A stretch of 43,635 nt of DNA from an uncultured Clostridia bacterium (GTDB lineage Bacteria; Bacillota; Clostridia; Peptostreptococcales; Anaerovoracaceae). This document shows positions 33,491 through 43,459 of the stretch, one piece after another. The notes under the pieces are model-generated. The model ran no database searches. It saw only the letters and a program-made list of their open reading frames with translations, and had not been told where the DNA came from. A program made the position numbers and the translations under genes. How positions within the stretch are numbered: the stretch's first letter is position 1; each line of letters begins with the position of its first letter. Location of the stretch: NCBI GenBank assembly GCA_934234035.1, contig CAKQHH010000014.1, positions 1-43,635 on the forward strand, in the 5' to 3' direction.

Positions 33491-36400
33491 CTATATCTGT
33501 CTGTACTTGTTGTTTCTGTAAGTTAAGTCGAATTTGCAGATGGCACGGTACTGGCAGTACGTGCATTCTGCCCGTTTGTCCCTCTTCAAACGAGTCGGGG
33601 AGATGTCGATTTTGCCTTGGACGATGCCGTCGCTGAGCACCTCGATGGTTTTGTGCACGTCCTCCCGCAGGGTGCGGAATTCTTCCGCGCTCAGCTTCTT
33701 CGGCTTCTTCTCCAGCATCTCCACCGGCATGCTGCTGAGCACCGCCGGGTCATCCAGCACGGCGCCCCGGAGGCTGAATCGCTCGCCCTCTTCCTTGGCC
33801 AGCTGTTCCTGCTGCTTGACTTCATCCAGCTTGTTGGCGTTGAGCTCGCTGTCGCTGATGTTGAAGTAGAACATGCCCACCGGATTGTATTTGTCGCCGC
33901 TGGCCCCTTCCAGGTACACCATCAGCTGCATTTTGTAGCCCATGCGCATCTGCTCGATGTCCAGCTTATCCTTTCCGGTCTTGTAATCGATGATTCGGAT
34001 GTTGCCGCCTCTCATCAGATCCGCCCGGTCGATTTTTCCCTCGATGTAGACCTTCTGCCCGTGGAGGGTGTATTCAATGGGCCGGAACCGGCAGCCCCGG
34101 CCGAACTGCTCCTCGAAGAAGGACATTTCCACATTTCCAAGGCGCAGCTGTTCTGCCAGCACCCGCACCGCATCTTCGCAAATTCGGCGGATTCGGCTCA
34201 TGCGGTATTTCTCTCGGTCGCCGGAAACGAAGAGTCCGCCGCGGTAGGACTCGGACAGCTGCAGGAGCTCTTCGTCCACCATTTCCGACAGGTGCTCCAT
34301 GGAGATACCTCCTTCCGCGCCCTCACCGATACCGGTGCCGGAAGCGTCCGCCTCTTCCGTTTTGTTTTTATCCTCCAGGATGCCCTCTGCCAGAAGACGT
34401 TTGGAGACCCGCATGATGCACTCGTGGTACACGTCGCCGATTTCCCGGCCGCTGCTCCGGAACTCCCGCGGCTCTTCCGCCCGAAGTCCGTGCATCACAA
34501 AGAACTCAAACGGACAGTGATTGTATTTCTCCAGCTTAGAGGCGCTGAAGACGAAGTCCTCCCCTCGGCGGTACAGCCGGCCGGCGGTGTCGATATCCAG
34601 ATCCCGGGCGCTGTTCTCATCCAGTCCCGCCCGGCTCAGCTCCTTCAGCTGCTCCGGCCGATGCTTCTCGTACCAGCGGAGGATGCCCTCGGCCAGATAT
34701 TTTTCTTCCTCTTCCTGGGTTTCCGGTGTCGGTACCGGTGTCGGCGCCGAACTTGCCTCCGCCTCTTCTCCCTCCGAAGCGTCCTCCTCTTGAAGCGCCC
34801 CGATCATCTGATCCATCGGCCGCTCCTTGAAGTGGTTCATCATATGCCGCAGGGACTCCGGTCCGTTCTGGATCAGGTCCGCGTTAAAGCCCCGGCTCAC
34901 CACATCCTTTCGGATTTTCAGCAGAGGGAACAGGTCCTTCAGGTAATCCACCAGAACGGACGGCTTCATGTCGCTGCCGTCGCTTCCCGCCAGGGAATAG
35001 CTTACGTACAGCTTTTCCGATGCCTGGGACACGGTGCGGTACATGGCACCGTTCTCTTCCATCATCTTCAGGTCGTCCAGGCTTCCCAGAACGAATTCGT
35101 GCCGGGCGAACTGCTGCTTTTCGTCCACGGAAAACAGCCCTTCCGGCGACGGGGTCTGAGGAAGGATTCCCTCATTGGCGGACAGCACCATCACCACCTT
35201 CGGCGGTGCCGGCCGGGTTCGAATCATCACGCCCATGGTCAGCCCGTCCTGGGTCGGCGGAATCAGTCCCACTTCCGCGTTGAGAATTCCCACGGAATAC
35301 AGGTCCACGAACTCCTTCAGGTCCATGGCTTCGTCCCCCATGATATTCCCCACGCATCCCAGAATCCGAACCACTTCGTTGTAGCTCTGAGCGGTCCACT
35401 GAGCCTCTTCGAACCGATCCCGGTTGTACTGGCCGTCTTCGATCTCCCGGATTTTATTCCGGAGATCCCACACCTCATTCAGGTAGCGGTAGAATTTCTC
35501 GATAAAATCCGCCATCCGCTCCGATTCTTCTGCCAGCACCTTCAGCTGTTCGATCCGCCCGGTGATTTCCACCCGGCTCTCCTCCAGCTTGGCGAATTCC
35601 TCCGGGGCATACTCGAAATCCCCGTATTTAAACGGCTTCGTCCACATGGAACCCTTGATTCCGAAGTCCCGGGCATAGTTCTCCAGGTTCCAGATGGCCT
35701 CCCGCTCCAGTCCGGTGAGTCCGCTTTTCAGCAGCGCCATCACCGCCGGAGTCCGGTAGCCGCCGCTGCAGATTTCCAGAAGGTTCATCACGAAACCCAC
35801 CACCTGGGAATCCCGAATGCTCCGCCGGGCGTCCCGGAACAGCGGCAGCCCGTACTCCCGGAAGGTGCGTTCCACGATGGGCTGCATCTTCTCCGTGTCG
35901 TTGCAAATGATAACGATATCCTTCATGCGGTATCCACGGTGCAGCAGGTTGTACACCTGAATCGCCGCATTTTCCGCCTCGTTGTACAGGTTGGCGCATT
36001 CCACCACCTGAAGATCCGCCGGACGGAAATCCGCCGAGGCGATTTTTGTTTTATCCGATGGGGTAAAAAGACCCTGTTCGATGCGCTTTAGGGTTTCCGA
36101 CTTCTCCAGCACGTCGCCGGTCAGGGTTTCCACGGAAACCGTCAGGCCCTTCTCTTCGGCGGAACGGCGGATGCTCCGGATCAGCACGTCCTCCAGGCCG
36201 AAATCCGTTTGATTCACCATGACGTACACGTTCCTGGCCACCCCGGCAATCTCCGTCAGGGAGCGGACGAACTTCGCCGTCATGCTGTCGAACCCGTAGA
36301 CCCACACCGTTTTTCCCGCCAGTTCCCGGGATTTCCCGATGGCCTCCGTGTACAGGTCCACGTAATCCTCCACGTCCTTGTACTTTCCCTGCACCAGGGA

Positions 36401-36874
36401 TTCGTACTCCTCCAGAATGCCGGAAAGCTCCCGGATTTTCTTCCGCAGGAGTTCGTCTGTTTCCGGATCCGCCAGGATTTCCTCCAGTTCCTCCCGGGTG
36501 CATTCCTGCTGGCGGAAATCCGCGATGAAATCGTGAACCATCTCCACGAAGTTCCGCTTGCCGGCGGAGGTGCGGAAAATATCCAGTTGTTTTTCCCGAT
36601 TGCGAATAATCCGTGCCAGAAGCATGTACCGCTCATACCGGTCCAACATCCGCACGTTATCCGTACCCTGCTCCTGCAGCATGCGCAGGCCCAGCCGGTT
36701 CATGCTGAGAATCTCCACGTTCAGCAGGCAGGAGGTGTTCAGGTATTTCAACGCCTGCTCCTCCGCCACCAGGGTGTACTGATTGGGCACGATCACCAGG
36801 GTCTCCCCTTCGGTATGCTCGTAGATGAATTTTTCCTTGTCGATGTTCTCTCGGCCCTGATAGATCTTCAGCAT
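33491..36874 (-). CDS. addB: AddB-type helicase-exonuclease subunit
   Basis: An 1127-residue protein of the AddAB/RexAB double-strand-break repair complex. Visible: an N-terminal UvrD-like helicase fold (TLVIVPNQYTLVAEEQALKYL), and a C-terminal RecB-like nuclease with the core RIIDYKTGKDKLD. Four Cys can hold a 4Fe-4S cluster: one in KYNHCPFEFF (roughly residue 790) and three in CTYCQYRAIC near the end, C-x2-C-x5-C. The usual N-terminal Walker A (GRxGSGKT) is replaced by GRENIDKEK, so this subunit probably does not bind ATP there, as in RexB. The expected partner addA is not adjacent; a HAD gene lies upstream instead. ATG follows AGGAGAAGGAC. Confidence 0.92.
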   Translation of the reverse strand: MLKIYQGRENIDKEKFIYEHTEGETLVIVPNQYTLVAEEQALKYLNTSCLLNVEILSMNRLGLRMLQEQGTDNVRMLDRYERYMLLARIIRNREKQLDIFRTSAGKRNFVEMVHDFIADFRQQECTREELEEILADPETDELLRKKIRELSGILEEYESLVQGKYKDVEDYVDLYTEAIGKSRELAGKTVWVYGFDSMTAKFVRSLTEIAGVARNVYVMVNQTDFGLEDVLIRSIRRSAEEKGLTVSVETLTGDVLEKSETLKRIEQGLFTPSDKTKIASADFRPADLQVVECANLYNEAENAAIQVYNLLHRGYRMKDIVIICNDTEKMQPIVERTFREYGLPLFRDARRSIRDSQVVGFVMNLLEICSGGYRTPAVMALLKSGLTGLEREAIWNLENYARDFGIKGSMWTKPFKYGDFEYAPEEFAKLEESRVEITGRIEQLKVLAEESERMADFIEKFYRYLNEVWDLRNKIREIEDGQYNRDRFEEAQWTAQSYNEVVRILGCVGNIMGDEAMDLKEFVDLYSVGILNAEVGLIPPTQDGLTMGVMIRTRPAPPKVVMVLSANEGILPQTPSPEGLFSVDEKQQFARHEFVLGSLDDLKMMEENGAMYRTVSQASEKLYVSYSLAGSDGSDMKPSVLVDYLKDLFPLLKIRKDVVSRGFNADLIQNGPESLRHMMNHFKERPMDQMIGALQEEDASEGEEAEASSAPTPVPTPETQEEEEKYLAEGILRWYEKHRPEQLKELSRAGLDENSARDLDIDTAGRLYRRGEDFVFSASKLEKYNHCPFEFFVMHGLRAEEPREFRSSGREIGDVYHECIMRVSKRLLAEGILEDKNKTEEADASGTGIGEGAEGGISMEHLSEMVDEELLQLSESYRGGLFVSGDREKYRMSRIRRICEDAVRVLAEQLRLGNVEMSFFEEQFGRGCRFRPIEYTLHGQKVYIEGKIDRADLMRGGNIRIIDYKTGKDKLDIEQMRMGYKMQLMVYLEGASGDKYNPVGMFYFNISDSELNANKLDEVKQQEQLAKEEGERFSLRGAVLDDPAVLSSMPVEMLEKKPKKLSAEEFRTLREDVHKTIEVLSDGIVQGKIDISPTRLKRDKRAECTYCQYRAICKFDLTYRNNKYRQI

Positions 36875-36912
36875 GTCCTTCTCCTATATCCGTTTCTGCG
36901 CGTGCGCGTTCT

Positions 36913-37557
36913 TTAGATCAGCTTCAGCACGTCCGCCGGTGTATCCACCCGGTACGTCGGCCGGAAGCCCAATTCTTTTAGCTCATTCTCGTCGATATCG
37001 TGGCTCCAGCCCACCAGAATGCTGTCCACGCCGGCGTTGTTGCAGCAGCCGATATCGAACTTTGTGTCCCCCAGCATGATGGCGTCCTCCGGTTTCGCGG
37101 AAAGCTCCTCCAGGGCCATGCGCAGCGGGGTGGGATCCGGCTTGTGCTTGTCCGTGTCATCGCAGGTGATAAGCACGTCGAAGTAGTCTCGGATGCCCAG
37201 TTCCTTCATGTAGTCCAGCGTGGTAACTTTGGTGCGGGAGGTCACCACCGACAGGGTGTGGCCCCCTTCCACCATGCGGTCCATCATTTCCAGGGTTCCG
37301 TCGAAGAGTCCCACCATTCCGTCGTAATGGGCCTGCTGATAGTTCCGGTAGATCTGCACCGCTTCGTCCACATCCGCCTGGGGGAAAAACTTCTTTACGG
37401 TGTACCGAATGGTCTCCCCGAAGGTGTGGTAAATATCTTCCACCCGGCCTTCTTTGCCGGTGTAGTGGCGGAACACCTCCTGCCAGGAAGCCACGATGAC
37501 CCGGTTGGAGTCGAAAATTGTTCCGTCGAAATCAAAAATAATATGCTTTTTCTTCAC
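36913..37557 (-). CDS. HAD-family phosphatase (phosphoglycolate/pyrophosphatase-like)
   Basis: A 214-residue HAD hydrolase with all four motifs: FDFDGT (nucleophile Asp at about 9), VVTSR, the Lys in HKPDP, and MLGDTKFDIG. A helical cap (about 17-85) places it with Gph/PpaX-like phosphatases. The substrate is not determined and the late DIDENELKELGFRPTYRVD region is ordinary. The start is GTG at 37557, directly following the prfB TAG (gap 0), so it is translated by coupling to prfB. The addB gene follows after 38 bp. It probably serves housekeeping metabolite repair. Confidence 0.88.
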   Translation of the reverse strand: MKKKHIIFDFDGTIFDSNRVIVASWQEVFRHYTGKEGRVEDIYHTFGETIRYTVKKFFPQADVDEAVQIYRNYQQAHYDGMVGLFDGTLEMMDRMVEGGHTLSVVTSRTKVTTLDYMKELGIRDYFDVLITCDDTDKHKPDPTPLRMALEELSAKPEDAIMLGDTKFDIGCCNNAGVDSILVGWSHDIDENELKELGFRPTYRVDTPADVLKLI

Positions 37558-38674
37558 CTACAGATTCCTCTCTTTCGCATCCTGAGACAGTTTCGCACGC
37601 ACAAAAAGATCCAGATCCCCGTCCATCACCGCGCCGATGTTTCCGGTTTCCGCACCGGTACGGGTATCCTTCACCATGGTATATGGCTGGAACACGTAGT
37701 TTCGAATCTGAGCGCCCCAGGAGGCCTGACTCATGTCCCCCTTCAGCTCGTTCAGGTTCTCCTTGTGTTCCTCCTCCGCCAGCTTGGTGAGCTTGGAGGT
37801 GAGGATTTTCAGCGCCACTTCCTTGTTTCGCAGCTGGGACCGCTCGTTCTGACAGGTCACCACGATGTTCGTCGGCAAATGGGTGATTCGAATGGCGGAG
37901 TCCGTGGTGTTGACGTGCTGACCGCCGGCTCCGCTGGCCCGATAGGTATCGATCTTCAAATCCCCCGGGTTGATGACCACATCCAGGTCGTCTCCCAGGT
38001 CCGGCACCACTTCCACGCCGGCAAAAGACGTCTGCCGCTTGCCTGCCGAGTTAAACGGCGAGATTCGAACCAGCCGGTGGACGCCGTTCTCGCTCTTCAG
38101 ATATCCGTAGGCATTCTCCCCGGACACCATAATCGTGGCGCTCTTGATGCCCGCCACGGTATCGTTCTGCAGGTCCACCACTTCCGCCTTGAAGCCCTTC
38201 TTTTCGCAGTACCGAAGGTACATCCGCTCCAGCATTTCCGCCCAGTCCATGGCGTCCACACCGCCGGTGCCCGCATAGACGGAAAGGATGGCGTCGTTGG
38301 AATCGTAGCGGCCGCCCAGCAGCATGCGGAGCTTCAGCTCTTCCATGTCCTCCTGCAGCGCGCTGAAATTCCGGCGAATCTCCTTGGCTTCTTCCTCGTC
38401 GTTCAGCTCTTCCGCCAGATCGATCAGATCCGCCGTATCGTCCAGACCCTGCCGGATGCGCTCGTATCCATCGATTTCATTTTCCAAAGATTTCTTTTTC
38501 TTCATGAGCTTCTGCGCCGCCGCCGGGTCGTCCCAGAAGCCGTCCTTGCTCATTTCCTTCTCATATCCCTCCAGGGTTTTCTTCAGCGCCGGCAGGTCAA
38601 AGATACTCTCCGATTTCCAGCAGCTTCGCCTTCTCCTGAGGGATTGCGGATTTAATCTCTTCCAATAAAACCAT
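37558..38674 (-). CDS. prfB: Peptide chain release factor 2, with programmed +1 frameshift
   Basis: Release factor 2 ends translation at UGA and UAA codons. The true start is ATG at 38674, after AGGAGG. The first frame encodes 25 residues and hits an in-frame UGA at 38597-38599. Shifting +1 at CTT-TGA-C joins it to the main frame (starting DLPALKK), giving about 371 residues. Diagnostic motifs: SPF within RISPFNSAGKR (the stop-codon reading motif) and GGQ within SGAGGQHVNTTDSA (peptide release). The unshifted reading frame running back to 38712 is not the real N-terminus. It is followed with no gap by the HAD gene and preceded by the terminator after secA. Confidence 0.97.
38596..38611 (-). 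promoter_or_regulatory. RF2 autoregulatory frameshift site
   Basis: On the minus strand GGAGAG-TAT-CTT-TGA-C matches the conserved prfB site: a Shine-Dalgarno-like stimulator, the CUU slip codon, UGA, then C. When RF2 is scarce, ribosomes pause and slip +1, making more RF2. Confidence 0.95.
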
Positions 38675-38705
38675 GTTTCGTTCCTCCTGATCTTTCGTCT
38701 ATCCA

Positions 38706-38734
38706 AAAGCACCCGGATAAAAATCTTATCCGGG
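38706..38734 (-). terminator. Probable terminator after secA
   Basis: Perfect 9-bp arms CCCGGATAA/TTATCCGGG around 5 nt, followed on the minus strand by TGCTTTTGG. It lies 14 bp past the secA stop. The T tract is short, so read-through into prfB is possible. Confidence 0.65.
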
Positions 38735-38747
38735 CACCCTGTTATTC

Positions 38748-41486
38748 CTATGCGTTTCTTCCGCAGCAGTTCTTATATTTCTTTCCGCTTCCGCAAGGGC
38801 ATGGATCGTTCCGTCCCACCTTCGGCGCTTTCCGATGTACCGTCTCCTGATGCTTCTCCTCTTCCGGAGCCGCATCCGGTCCGTTTGCGGTATCTTCATC
38901 CCGGTATTCCGCCTTGGAAGATTCCTGGCTGAGAATTCGGCTGGTCCGCTCCGTGCGGGTGGTAACCGTTACGTTATAGCAGTATTTTACCACTTCCTCC
39001 CGGATATCGGAAATCATTTCTTCGAACATGGAGAAACCTTCCGAAGCGTATGCCATTGCCGGGTCCTGCTGACCCAGACCCCGAAGTCCGATACCGGTCT
39101 TCAGCTGATCCATGGCGTCGATGTGATCCATCCAGCGATTATCTACCACTCGGAGCATGATCATCCGCTCCACTTCACGCATCTGCTCGCTGCCAATCTC
39201 CGCTTCCTTGGCATCGTATACCTTCTCGAAGGCCTGCTTCAGATCGTCCTTGAAGCTGTCCCCATCCAGGTTCAGCTTCTCTTCCTCCGTATATCCGGCA
39301 AACTCCTCCCGGTATCTCGGGGTGATGTTGTCCAGCGCATCGTAAATCCGATCGAAGTCCCATTCCTCCGGATACTTGGATTCCATGGTCACCGGATCCA
39401 CAATTCCGTCCACCAGTTCGCCCATCATGCCCAGGATGTACTCCTTCAGGTCCACGCCGTCCAGAACCATCCGGCGCTGGCCGTAAATGATTTCTCTTTG
39501 CTTATTCATTACGTTGTCGTACTGGAGCACGTATTTACGGATGCCGAAGTTCTTGCCTTCCACCTTCTTCTGCGCGTTCTCGATGGACTTGGACAGCATG
39601 CCGGCTTCAATGGCCTCATCATCCTCCAGCCCCACGCGCTCTACCAGGCGCTGCATCTTCTCGCCGCCGAAGAGTCTCATCAGATCGTCTTCCAGGGAAA
39701 TGAAGAACTGGGATTCACCCGGGTCTCCCTGACGTCCCGCACGGCCTCGCAGCTGGTTATCGATACGACGGGATTCGTGACGTTCCGTACCGATGATGCA
39801 CAGTCCGCCCAATTCTTTTACCTGCTCCTGCTCCGGCTTTCTCTCCGCCTCGTACTCCTTGCACAGCTTCTTGTAGGTGTCTCTGGCTTCGTTCAGCTCC
39901 GGATCCTCCGACTTGGTGATTCCGGTCATAAAAGCAAGCTGCTCCGGCGTATACTCCCGGCGCTTCATCTCTTTCCGCGCTTCGAACTCCGGATTTCCGC
40001 CCAGGATGATATCCGTACCACGGCCCGCCATATTGGTGGCGATGGTTACCGCGCCCAGGCGTCCCGCCTCGGCAACGATTTCCGCTTCTCGCTCGTGGTG
40101 CTTCGCGTTCAGCACGTTGTGCTTGATGCCTCTCTTCTTCAGCTGCTGGCTGATGAGCTCGGAAATTTCAACGGAAATGGTACCCACCAGTACCGGTTGT
40201 CCTGTCTCGTGGACCTCCGCTACTCGGTTCACGATGGCCGCATATTTTCCGGACTCGTGCGCGTATACCGCATCCTGCTTGTCCACACGGGCAATCGGCA
40301 GGTTGGTCGGAATGACCACAACGTCCATGTTATAGATATCCCGGAACTCGTCTTCCTCGGTCTTCGCCGTACCGGTCATTCCGGACAGCTTCTGATACAT
40401 ACGGAAGTAGTTCTGCAGGGTGATGGTGGCCAGGGTCTTGGACTCCGCCCGAATGTTCACCCCTTCTTTGGCTTCGATGGCCTGATGCAGGCCGTTGCTG
40501 AAGCGGCGTCCGTACATGAGGCGACCGGTAAATTCGTCGACAATCAGGATCTCGCCGTCCTGCACGATGTAGTCCACATCCCGCTTCATCAGGTAGTTGG
40601 CACGGAGCGCCTGATTCACATAGTGGTTCAGCTCCATGTTGTCCGGATCCGAGAAGTTCTGAATGTCAAAATACTGCTCGCACTGCGCCACACCTTCATC
40701 CGTCAGGGAAATCTGGTTGTCCTTCTCGTCGATCTTGTAATCCGTATCCTTCAGCAGCGTCTTTACAAAGCTGTTGGCGGATACGTACATACCGCTGGAA
40801 TCCACGCCCTGTCCGGAAATGATCAGCGGCGTTCTGGCTTCATCGATGAGGATGGAGTCCACCTCGTCCACGATGGCGAAGTTCAGCTCTCTCTGAATCA
40901 GCTCTTCCTCATAGGTCACCATGTTGTCCCGCAGGTAGTCGAAACCGAACTCGTTGTTGGTTCCGTATGTGATGTCGCAGCGATACGCCGCCTTCCGGTC
41001 CTCGCCTTCAATGGCGTGGGTCACACAGCCCACGGTGAGTCCCAGGAAGTTGTAGATCTTTCCCATCCATTCCGCGTCACGGCTTGCCAGGTAATCGTTG
41101 ACGGTAACCACGTGCACGCCCTTGCCGGTGAGTGCATTCAGGTACGCTGCCAAAGTCGCCACCAGAGTCTTACCTTCACCGGTTTTCATCTCGGCAATTC
41201 GTCCCTGATGAAGAACCACACCGCCGATGAGCTGCACCCGGAAGTGCTTCATGCCTACCGAACGCCACGCACCTTCCCGGCATACCGCAAAGGCTTCCGG
41301 CAGAAGGTCATCCAGGGTCTCCCCCTCGGCCAGTCTGTCCTTGAACTCCTGGGTTTTTCCCCGCAGCTCGTCATCCGTCAGCTTCTGCATATCCTCATCG
41401 TAAGCCTCGATACGGTCGACAATCTTCTCTACCTTCCGGACTTCCTTTGCATTAAGATCTCCGAATATTTTTTCCAAAAATCCCAT
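38748..41486 (-). CDS. secA: Preprotein translocase ATPase SecA
   Basis: A 912-residue motor that pushes unfolded secretory proteins through SecYEG, acting at the inner membrane face. Seen: Walker [12 protein letters not shown] (about 101-111), [15 protein letters not shown] (Walker B), the [10 protein letters not shown] helicase motif, [10 protein letters not shown] and [10 protein letters not shown], then the helical wing and scaffold, and a C-terminal zinc-binding SEC-C tail with [16 protein letters not shown]. The length and order are canonical. Upstream by 22 bp is the CorC-like gene; downstream is prfB, the usual Firmicute pairing. It would export the signal-peptide proteins of the AOR operon. 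The ATG follows GGAGAAGTTG. Confidence 0.98.
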   Translation of the reverse strand: MGFLEKIFGDLNAKEVRKVEKIVDRIEAYDEDMQKLTDDELRGKTQEFKDRLAEGETLDDLLPEAFAVCREGAWRSVGMKHFRVQLIGGVVLHQGRIAEMKTGEGKTLVATLAAYLNALTGKGVHVVTVNDYLASRDAEWMGKIYNFLGLTVGCVTHAIEGEDRKAAYRCDITYGTNNEFGFDYLRDNMVTYEEELIQRELNFAIVDEVDSILIDEARTPLIISGQGVDSSGMYVSANSFVKTLLKDTDYKIDEKDNQISLTDEGVAQCEQYFDIQNFSDPDNMELNHYVNQALRANYLMKRDVDYIVQDGEILIVDEFTGRLMYGRRFSNGLHQAIEAKEGVNIRAESKTLATITLQNYFRMYQKLSGMTGTAKTEEDEFRDIYNMDVVVIPTNLPIARVDKQDAVYAHESGKYAAIVNRVAEVHETGQPVLVGTISVEISELISQQLKKRGIKHNVLNAKHHEREAEIVAEAGRLGAVTIATNMAGRGTDIILGGNPEFEARKEMKRREYTPEQLAFMTGITKSEDPELNEARDTYKKLCKEYEAERKPEQEQVKELGGLCIIGTERHESRRIDNQLRGRAGRQGDPGESQFFISLEDDLMRLFGGEKMQRLVERVGLEDDEAIEAGMLSKSIENAQKKVEGKNFGIRKYVLQYDNVMNKQREIIYGQRRMVLDGVDLKEYILGMMGELVDGIVDPVTMESKYPEEWDFDRIYDALDNITPRYREEFAGYTEEEKLNLDGDSFKDDLKQAFEKVYDAKEAEIGSEQMREVERMIMLRVVDNRWMDHIDAMDQLKTGIGLRGLGQQDPAMAYASEGFSMFEEMISDIREEVVKYCYNVTVTTRTERTSRILSQESSKAEYRDEDTANGPDAAPEEEKHQETVHRKAPKVGRNDPCPCGSGKKYKNCCGRNA

Positions 41487-41508
41487 TCAACTTCTCCTTT
41501 AATTAAAA

Positions 41509-42768
41509 CTATTCATCTTCCTCCGGAATGTCCTCAATCCGGATCTGAACCATTAACGCCCTTCTTTCATCCGCCCGGGTTACCCGCACGTGAAAAATCT
41601 TATGTCTCGACCGATAGGTGAAGGTGTCTCCCACCTTTGCCAGCCGGTCCAGCTCAATCATCACCCAACCGTTGATGGTGGTGGCATTGATATCGATGTC
41701 CTCGCCCACCATCTCGAAGAACTTCTCCACGTTGGCGCCGCCGGCAACGGAATAGGATCCGTCGTACAGCCGGGTCACCTCCCGCATCTCGATGGCATCG
41801 TGTTCGTCGTAAATCTTTCCCACCAGCTCCTCGATGATGTCTTCCATGGTGACCAGTCCGGTGGTTCCGCCGTACTCATCCACGATGATGGCGATGTGGG
41901 TCTTCTTGGTCTGCATCTTCTTCAGCAGCACCGCCGCCTTGATGGATTCCGCCACATAGGCCACCGGCTTGATGTACTGCTCCAGCTCTCGGTTCTCGCC
42001 TACCACGTAATTGTGGAAGTCCTTCTGATTGATGATTCCGATAATGTTATCCAGGTCGTCCTCGTACACCGGAAGTCGGGAAAGCCCGCTCTCCTTAAAG
42101 GTCCGCCCGATTTCCTCCACCGAGGTTCCCAGCTCCACCGCCACGATATCCACTCGCGGGGTGATCACGTCGATGGCCTCCAGGTCGTCGAACTCGATGG
42201 CGTTGGTAATCAGCTCCTGCTGCTCCTTGCCGATGCTTCCGCCGATCTGGGCCTCTTCCACGATGGTAATCAGCTCATCCTCGGTGTAGGATCCGTTCTC
42301 CTGCGTCCCGAACAGCTTTCCCAACAGCTTTTTCCACAAGGAAAAGAGCACGTTCAGCGGCGTGAACAGCCACATCAGCCCCCGCATAATCGGTGCCGCA
42401 AAAAGCGCGAACCCTTCCGGGTGTTCTTTTGCAATATTCTTCGGAGAGATTTCCCCAAAAATAAGCACCGCCACGGTCATCACCACCGTCGATGCGGTCG
42501 GGCCCAACGAGCCGCCCAGCAGCGCAACGAACATCACCGTCGCAATGGCGGTCATGCCGATATTGGCAATATTGTTTCCAATGAGAATCGTGGACAGCAG
42601 CTTGTCGTACCGGTCCTCCAGCTTCAACACCAGCTTCGCGTTCTTCACGTCATCATTGGCCATATTCTTCATCTTAATGCGATTGAGGGATGTAAACGCC
42701 GTCTCCGTTGCAGAAAAGAAAGCGGATAACAATAACAGACATAAAATACTGAAAATATAGGCTGTCAA
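41509..42768 (-). CDS. Hemolysin-family CNNM/CBS/CorC membrane protein
   Basis: A 419-residue membrane protein. Residues 1-185 are a CNNM domain with three to four helices (FSATETAFTSLNR near 18-30; GEISPKNIAKEHP near 105-117). A CBS pair follows (about 200-325: PRVDIVAVELG, SRLPVYEDDLDNIIGI, DEYGGTTGLVTMEDIIEELVG). A C-terminal CorC_HlyC domain closes it (about 340-419). The family is linked to Mg2+/Co2+ export or homeostasis. The start is TTG at 42768, with AGGAGG 7 nt upstream. A TATAAT -10 box lies about 50 bp further. It is followed by secA after 22 bp. Confidence 0.93.
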   Translation of the reverse strand: MTAYIFSILCLLLLSAFFSATETAFTSLNRIKMKNMANDDVKNAKLVLKLEDRYDKLLSTILIGNNIANIGMTAIATVMFVALLGGSLGPTASTVVMTVAVLIFGEISPKNIAKEHPEGFALFAAPIMRGLMWLFTPLNVLFSLWKKLLGKLFGTQENGSYTEDELITIVEEAQIGGSIGKEQQELITNAIEFDDLEAIDVITPRVDIVAVELGTSVEEIGRTFKESGLSRLPVYEDDLDNIIGIINQKDFHNYVVGENRELEQYIKPVAYVAESIKAAVLLKKMQTKKTHIAIIVDEYGGTTGLVTMEDIIEELVGKIYDEHDAIEMREVTRLYDGSYSVAGGANVEKFFEMVGEDIDINATTINGWVMIELDRLAKVGDTFTYRSRHKIFHVRVTRADERRALMVQIRIEDIPEEDE

Positions 42769-42814
42769 AAATTTCCTCCTGTCCCTAATTACAAATATGC
42801 TTACGCATCATTGA

Positions 42815-42820
42815 ATTATA
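42815..42820 (-). promoter_or_regulatory. -10 box upstream of CNNM/CorC gene
   Basis: A perfect TATAAT on the minus strand about 47 bp before the TTG start, in an AT-rich stretch. A clear -35 box is not seen. It probably drives the CorC-secA transcript. Confidence 0.5.
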
Positions 42821-42951
42821 CTATATTATTGTGGTGAATAAAAGAATTTCAACTATCGGGACTGTGGTTTTGGAAGGTTTTTTCAATAGATGGGGTGGGA
42901 AGTATAGATTGAATTGATAGGAATGAGGTAGGAATTTGATGGGACCTCGAC

Positions 42952-42983
42952 AAAAAAACGGCAACGGAACTCACTCCGCCGCC
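42952..42983 (-). terminator. Terminator after small membrane protein gene
   Basis: Minus-strand arms GGCGGCGGA/TCCGTTGCC (two G-U pairs), a 6-nt loop, then GTTTTTTTG. It lies about 15 bp past the gene's stop. Confidence 0.8.
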
Positions 42984-42997
42984 TTGTCGTTCTTTTT

Positions 42998-43366
42998 TCA
43001 CGCTTTTTTTGCCATTCGGGCAGCGGAAATAATGCATCCAGCCACAGCGATCCCGATTACCGCAATTCCCCATGCACTCAGGCCGGACACCAGCGTCATT
43101 GCGGAATAACTGTTTCCTTCAAAAATCTGTCCCTGACGATACACAAACAACAGCATCGCCGGAATGAACAGCAGATTTCCAATCAAGCAAACCGCTTCCT
43201 TCCGCAGAAGCCATCCGATCACCGCTATTGCCGTTGCCAAAAAGCATCCCGGGCTGAGCAGGAAGTCGATTCCCTGAATTCCATCCACTCCCGGCTGATT
43301 GCTGTACCAAACACAGGGGGTTAGCACCAAAATAAGTGCCGGAAATAAAAACATCTTATCTTTCAT
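42998..43366 (-). CDS. Four-helix membrane protein of unknown function
   Basis: A 122-residue protein with four predicted membrane segments (about 5-22, 34-53, 57-76 and 92-115), short loops and an AARMAKKA end. No family recognised; it resembles small uncharacterised clostridial membrane proteins. The ATG at 43366 is well supported by GAGAGGAGG about 8 nt upstream. It stands alone: its own terminator follows, and upstream lies the hairpin array at the window edge. Confidence 0.75.
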   Translation of the reverse strand: MKDKMFLFPALILVLTPCVWYSNQPGVDGIQGIDFLLSPGCFLATAIAVIGWLLRKEAVCLIGNLLFIPAMLLFVYRQGQIFEGNSYSAMTLVSGLSAWGIAVIGIAVAGCIISAARMAKKA

Positions 43367-43459
43367 ACGAGCCTCCTCTCTGGTTGTATAAGCATCATAG
43401 CATAGTACACTTTATTTGTACATCTATCTTTTTTAGCTTCCCAATCGGCGAGCCGCCGG

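Noticed and set aside
38835..41621. Very long plus-strand frame opposite secA
   Set aside because: A shadow of codon bias in secA; composition is unlike a real protein. The same holds for frames opposite addB, lon, prfB and the CorC gene.
42849..43073. Small minus-strand frame between the CorC gene and the membrane protein gene
   Set aside because: It runs through a terminator and overlaps the supported membrane protein in another frame.
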